A stretch of 64,000 nucleotides of DNA from Kitasatospora sp. MMS16-BH015 (GTDB lineage Bacteria; Actinomycetota; Actinomycetes; Streptomycetales; Streptomycetaceae): NCBI RefSeq assembly GCF_002943525.1, contig NZ_CP025394.1:7207001-7271000 (forward strand), read 5' to 3'. The notes beneath the pieces are model-generated. The model saw only the letters and a program-made list of their open reading frames with translations, was not told where the DNA came from and made no database searches. The position numbers were made by a program, and so were the translations under genes. Of this stretch, positions 60,343-64,000 are shown one piece after another. The number at the start of each line of letters is the position of its first letter. The first letter of the stretch is position 1.

Positions 60343-60595
60343 CCCGCTCTCCTCGCTGCTCCCGCGCTCCACTGCGGGGGCCGACCCTCTCATGCCCATC
60401 TTCCGCCCCCGGCCCCGGGGGCGCCGGAGCTCCGTCCCGGGGCGCCGGAACCCACAGGAGCCGGTACCCGCTGCTTGTCGGAACCGGCGAGGGAAGGATC
60501 GCGTCTTGCTGGGTACAAGCCGGAAGGGGCCGCCACAGCAGGCTCCGGGACGGGCGCACGCGACGGGGCGGCGCGGCGATGGCAGGAGAGACGTC

Positions 60596-60862
60596 ATGGG
60601 TATTGTCAGTTGGATCATCCTCGGCCTGATCGCCGGGGCGATCGCGAAGATCCTGCTGCCGGGGCGCGACCCGGGCGGCTTCGTGGTGACCACGCTGATC
60701 GGTATCGCGGGGTCGTTCGTCGGCGGCTGGCTCTCCAGCACCTTCCTGCACCACTCGGTGGCCAAGCACTTCTGGGACCCGGCCACCTGGGGCTCGGCCA
60801 TCGTCGGTGCCTTCGTGCTGCTCGTGCTCTACCGGATCTTCTTCGGCAACTCCCGCAACTGA
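60596..60862 (+). CDS. GlsB/YeaQ/YmgE-family membrane protein
   Basis: 88 residues, transglycosylase-associated family. Three short hydrophobic segments: GIVSWIILGLIAGAIAKILLPG (with the family's LIxGxIAkxllPG-D), VVTTLIGIAGSFVGGWL and SAIVGAFVLLVLYRIFF. Associated with stress response; biochemical role unknown. ATG at 60596 follows CAGGAGAG. A GGGTAC box about 85 nt upstream (60510-60515) resembles the -10 of stress sigma-B promoters of Streptomyces. A terminator follows. Confidence 0.9.
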   Translation: MGIVSWIILGLIAGAIAKILLPGRDPGGFVVTTLIGIAGSFVGGWLSSTFLHHSVAKHFWDPATWGSAIVGAFVLLVLYRIFFGNSRN

Positions 60863-60895
60863 ACGGTCGGTTGACGAGGAGTTCTTCTGACGTAC

Positions 60896-60933
60896 GACTG
60901 AGGGGCCGCGACGTCCGTCGCGGCCCCTCAGTC
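60896..60933. terminator. Bidirectional hairpin terminator
   Basis: 18-nt perfect arms (GACTGAGGGGCCGCGACG and complement) between two convergent genes. Confidence 0.88.
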
Positions 60934-60946
60934 GTTCACTGCGTGG

Positions 60947-62959
60947 TCAGGACACGTTGAGCGCGGTGTCGTCGATCACGAAGCTGGTCTGGAGCGAGGA
61001 GTCCTCGACCCCGGTGAACTTGACGGTCACGGTCTGCCCGGCGAGCGAGGACAGGTCGTAGGTCCGCAGGGTGTAGCCGTTGGCCGCGTTGACGTTGGTG
61101 AAGGTGGCCAGGGTGGTGGAGTTGGCTGCCACGGTCAGCTTGTCGTAGGCCGTGGTGCCGGTCTCCGCGGTGTCGATGTGGAGGTAGAAGCTCAGGCTGG
61201 CGTGGCAGCCGGCCGGGATCTTCACGCTCTGGCTGATCGAGTCGGTGTGCGAGGTGCCGTAGCCGTCCAGCCAGGCCTTCCAGCTGCCGGAGTGGGCGGC
61301 CTCGCTGCTGCTGCTGTCGATGACGCCGGCGGTGGCCGTCCAGGGCGAGGCGCTGCCGGTCTCGAAGCCGGGGTTGCCGAGCAGTTGGGCGCCGGTGCAG
61401 CCGCCGCCGGCGCCGATGACGGTCCAGGTGAAGGAGGCCGAGCCGGAGGCGCCGGTGGTGTCGGAGGCGGTCACGGTGACGCTGAAGGTGCCGGCGGTGG
61501 AGGCGGTGCCGGTGATCAGGCCGGTGGCGGAGTTGATCGACAGGCCGGTGGGCAGACCGCTCGCGCCGTAGCTGAGGGTCTGGCCGGCGGCCGAGTCGCT
61601 CGCGCTGATCTGGAGGCTGGCCGAACCGCCCTGCGCCGTCGACTGGTTGCCGGGGCTGGTGACGGTCACCGTGTTGCCGCCGGTGGTGCCACCGGTGAAG
61701 GCGGCGGTGCCGTTCGGGGTGCCGAGGCCGGTCGGGCCGTCGTAGCCGGTGCCCGCCGTGCAGAGGTAGGTCGGGGAGCAGGAGCCGTTGGAGCCGCTGG
61801 TCACGTCGAACAGCGAGGAGGTGTGGGCGTACGGGAAGGAGGCCGGGCTGCTGCCCGCGGCCGGGGCGCCGGCCAGGGCGTAGACGCCGGCGATGATCGG
61901 GGAGGAGGCGGAGGTGCCGCCGTACACGGCCCAGCCGGAGCCGCCGTAGGTCTGGTAGACCGCGAGCCCGGTGGCCGGGTCGGCCACGGCGGAGACGTCG
62001 GCGACGGTGCGGTTGGTGCAGCCGGTGTCCTTCTGCCAGCTCGGCTTGGCGTCGTACGTGGAGCAGCCGGAGCCCGCGCCGTTGCCGCCGGCGCTGGAGC
62101 CCCAGACCGACTCGGACCAGCCGCGGCTGTTGGAGGCCCGGCTCAGGCTGGTGCCGCCGACGGCCGTCACGTACTTGGAGGCGGCCGGGTACTCGACGCC
62201 GTAGCCGGAGTCGCCGGAGGAGACGGTGATCGCCACGCCCGGGTGGTTGAAGTACGAGCTGTCGGAGGTGGGGTCGGTGGAGTCCTCCGAACCGCCGTAG
62301 CTGTTGGAGACGTACTTCGCCCCGAGCGAGACGGCGGTGTTGACCGCTGCGCCGAGGTTGTCCATGGTCGCGCTGTCGGCCTCGACCAGCAGGATGTGGC
62401 AGGCCGGGCAGACGGCGCTCACCATGTCGACGTCCAGCGAGATCTCACCGGCCCAGCCGGTGTCCCCGGCGGGGTAGCTGGTGCCGCCGCGCTGGTCCAC
62501 CTTCTTGAAGCAGCCGTTCGCCGTGGTGCAGGCGGGCAGGCCGTAGGTGGACCGGTAGGTCGCCAGGTCGGATTCGGCGTTCGGGTCGTCGTTGGAGTCG
62601 ACGATCGCCACGGTCTGGCCGGAGCCGCCGGCGGGCAGCTTGTACGCGCCGGTCAGATCGCTCGGGCCGTAGCCGGAGGGGGTGGCGTTCGGGGCCAGCG
62701 AGTGCTGCGGGGCGAGGTCGGTGCGGGCCAGCGCCAGACAGGCCATCTGGCCGGGGTGCGTGGGCGCCGCGCAGACCCGCTTGGTGGTCACGGGGTGGCC
62801 GGCCGCGGGGCCGGTGGCGGGGGTAGGGGCGGCGAAGGCCGTGGTGGCCATCAGCCCGGTGGCCGCCATCGCCAGGGCGGGCAGCGTCGCGAGGGTGCGG
62901 CGCAGACGGGTGGAGCGACGCGGCGTCGGTGCGCCGGGGGCAGGGGTGCGGGTGCGCAA
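60947..62959 (-). CDS. Secreted S53 (sedolisin) peptidase with C-terminal Ig-like and CBM-like domains
   Basis: 670 residues with a TTG start at 62959 seven nt after GGAGG, giving a twin-Arg/Sec-type signal ([28 protein letters not shown]). Catalytic S53 residues: Glu and Asp in [11 protein letters not shown], Asp in SSGDSGYG (oxyanion) and Ser in [11 protein letters not shown]. The domain lacks the long N-terminal prodomain of kumamolisins, showing only about 60 residues before [14 protein letters not shown]. After the peptidase (about 90-420) come a He_PIG-type Ig domain (about 430-515) and a beta-sandwich with [25 protein letters not shown]. Active at acid pH on proteins in the medium. Confidence 0.94.
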   Translation of the reverse strand: MRTRTPAPGAPTPRRSTRLRRTLATLPALAMAATGLMATTAFAAPTPATGPAAGHPVTTKRVCAAPTHPGQMACLALARTDLAPQHSLAPNATPSGYGPSDLTGAYKLPAGGSGQTVAIVDSNDDPNAESDLATYRSTYGLPACTTANGCFKKVDQRGGTSYPAGDTGWAGEISLDVDMVSAVCPACHILLVEADSATMDNLGAAVNTAVSLGAKYVSNSYGGSEDSTDPTSDSSYFNHPGVAITVSSGDSGYGVEYPAASKYVTAVGGTSLSRASNSRGWSESVWGSSAGGNGAGSGCSTYDAKPSWQKDTGCTNRTVADVSAVADPATGLAVYQTYGGSGWAVYGGTSASSPIIAGVYALAGAPAAGSSPASFPYAHTSSLFDVTSGSNGSCSPTYLCTAGTGYDGPTGLGTPNGTAAFTGGTTGGNTVTVTSPGNQSTAQGGSASLQISASDSAAGQTLSYGASGLPTGLSINSATGLITGTASTAGTFSVTVTASDTTGASGSASFTWTVIGAGGGCTGAQLLGNPGFETGSASPWTATAGVIDSSSSEAAHSGSWKAWLDGYGTSHTDSISQSVKIPAGCHASLSFYLHIDTAETGTTAYDKLTVAANSTTLATFTNVNAANGYTLRTYDLSSLAGQTVTVKFTGVEDSSLQTSFVIDDTALNVS

Positions 62960-63116
62960 GGGTCAACCTCCGTGGGGGTGTTGGGGGCTGTCGCTCGGGT
63001 GCACGGGCTCTCGCCGGCGGGGGGTTCGGGTCAGGGGTGCCGGTGGTGCGGCCTGCTGGGGCCGGTGCGGTGGCCAGGGGTGCGGCCCATCGGTACGGCT
63101 TTCGGCAGGACTGGCT

Positions 63117-63213
63117 GGTACGGCTGTTGGTACGGCTCTCGGTAACAGCCGTTGGTACAGCCGTCGGTACGGCTGTTGTTACAGCTGTCGGTACAGCCGT
63201 CGGTACGGATATC
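63117..63213. repeat. 12-bp minisatellite array
   Basis: Eight tandem units, mostly 12 bp, alternating GGTACGGCTGTT-like and GGTACAGCCGTC-like, one with an extra base. It lies in the 465-nt gap upstream of the S53 peptidase and has no convincing gene. Confidence 0.88.
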
Positions 63214-63424
63214 GGTGTGGGCATGACAGAACCGCCCGCAGGACCGTCCGCTGCTGGGGCGGCCGGGGTGCGGGCATGACGCTACTGGCGGGTTCGGGCG
63301 GGCGACAAGGGTGTCCTCGGTAGGCTTTGCCAGCCCTTGCCCGTCCAACTCCATTGACTTGACTGTGAGTTGTGGCTGGTGCGGCTGCTGTGGCGCGGGG
63401 GGTGCGGACGACCCGGCGGCCCGG

Positions 63425-64000
63425 TCAGGTGCGGCGCCGCTGCCACCAACGCCGGGGTGTGGCAGGGGTGGTGGCCGCTGCCGCCTTCCCAGCTGGTTCG
63501 GTACCGGCTGGTTCGGTCTTCACTGCTTCGATGCCCACTGCTTCGATGCCTGCTGCTTGGGCTGCCCCGCTGTGCGCTTCGGCTGCGAGAGCTTCGGCGA
63601 CGGCGGTGCGGATGCGGTCGAAGGTGGCGATCTCGGCCGGGCCCTCGCCGGGCAGTACGAGGCCGACGCAGATCAGTTGGAACCGGCCGCCGCCGAGCGG
63701 GCGTGCGATGAACACCGGCGCTCCGGCGCAGCCCTCGGGCAGTGGGGCGCTCCAGCGGACTACGCCGTCCGAGGTCCGGGCGACCGCGCCGACCAGGACG
63801 GCCTGCAGTCGCTCGTCCCGTCCCCTGCCCACCCCGCCGGGGTGGTCGACCTCGCCGACGTCATGGCCCAGGACGTAGGCGGATATCGGCTCGGGCCCGA
63901 TGGCGGCGATGTCCTCCGCCGTGGCCGCGAGGCCGTCGGTGATCTCGTCGGTGGTCCACCGCCAGCCCTTGCGCTCGGCGTGGGCGTCGAGGACGGCGGT
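63425..64000 (-). CDS. Hypothetical protein with repetitive tail, 5' end outside the window
   Basis: 191 visible residues; the frame is open to the right edge, so the N-terminus is missing. The visible start (AERKGWRWTTDEITDGLAATAEDIAAIGPEPISAYVLGHDVGEVDHPGG) is followed by SAPLPEGCAGAPVFIARPLGGGRFQLICVGLVLPGEG. The latter recalls trypsin-like peptidase domains, where a GxxG-x-P-V-F strand follows the active-site region (CAGAPVF). No catalytic Ser-containing GxSGG is present. The tail holds short repeats (IEAVGIEAVKTEPAGTEPAGK) and ends WWQRRRT. A degenerate protease-like or binding domain is possible. Confidence 0.7.
   Translation of the reverse strand, partial: TAVLDAHAERKGWRWTTDEITDGLAATAEDIAAIGPEPISAYVLGHDVGEVDHPGGVGRGRDERLQAVLVGAVARTSDGVVRWSAPLPEGCAGAPVFIARPLGGGRFQLICVGLVLPGEGPAEIATFDRIRTAVAEALAAEAHSGAAQAAGIEAVGIEAVKTEPAGTEPAGKAAAATTPATPRRWWQRRRT

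Noticed and set aside
58169-60769. Continuous frame joining response regulator and kinase on the minus strand
   Set aside because: The response regulator is in another frame with an ATGA overlap; the joined frame would give an Arg-rich shadow over the regulator.

Overview
The window is very GC-rich DNA with dense, often translationally coupled genes, GTG/TTG starts and G/C-dominated third codon positions. Gene content (TerD, SPW-repeat protein, DasR-type chitinase operator, Cys-rich leader peptide, F420-type LLM oxidoreductase, secreted GH18 and S53 enzymes) points to a chromosome of the Streptomycetaceae (Streptomyces or Kitasatospora). No rRNA, tRNA, CRISPR array, transposase or phage gene was seen.

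Layout. 1-1160: end of a secreted or propeller-like protein and a terminator. 1170-5634 (minus): tyrosine/homogentisate catabolic operon hpd-hmgA-unknown-fahA, with 4-bp overlaps in its last three genes. 5778-7148 (minus): phosphoribosyltransferase/dienelactone-hydrolase fusion resembling a mycobacterial dormancy protein. 7338-19801: an unusual C7-cyclitol-type gene cluster. It has a sugar phosphate cyclase of the 2-epi-5-epi-valiolone synthase type with two cupin genes (7338-9600). A TIR/HATPase/NB-ARC protein follows on the minus strand (9613-11613). Next come a full-length but catalytically degenerate second cyclase homologue (11756-13246), an acetyltransferase and a three-repeat secreted protein. 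The last part is a seven-gene operon of cupins, two zinc dehydrogenases, an SDR and a VOC protein (14677-19801). 19886-25144: TerD fusion, deaminase, LLM oxidoreductase, Lrp regulator and two secreted proteins. 25312-28602: NarL-type response regulator, multi-TM histidine kinase and a tiny repeat protein. 28673-33966: AAT-type acyltransferase, multicopper oxidase, acyl-CoA dehydrogenase and PadR. 34137-47888: mostly housekeeping and small proteins (fumC, gcdH, efflux pump, nitrilase-like amidase), including a chitinase pseudogene. 47974-52431: secreted GH18 enzyme, lipoprotein and a transglycosylase-like protein. 52516-55962: osmoprotectant ABC transporter. 56097-57212: cysteine dioxygenase and rhodanese behind a Cys-containing leader peptide. 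58169-60342: OmpR-type two-component system. 60947-62959: sedolisin peptidase. The right edge cuts a gene on the minus strand.

The strongest new observation is a 33-bp element present six times with fixed internal spacing. It lies 42-58 nt before the start codons of the cyclase operon, the degenerate cyclase, the cupin/dehydrogenase operon, the histidine kinase, the PxGTSVPPPP small protein and the multicopper oxidase. Its first 14 bp has the GGGAC-N4-GNCCC architecture of a DosR/DevR box. A second GGGAC lies 22 bp after the first. The regulator encoded at 25312-25998 has a recognition-helix sequence (AEKTVRNHV) compatible with that box. This suggests one DosR-like regulon linking the cryptic cyclitol cluster, the two-component system and the oxidase. 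The shared element is read directly; the regulator assignment is inference.
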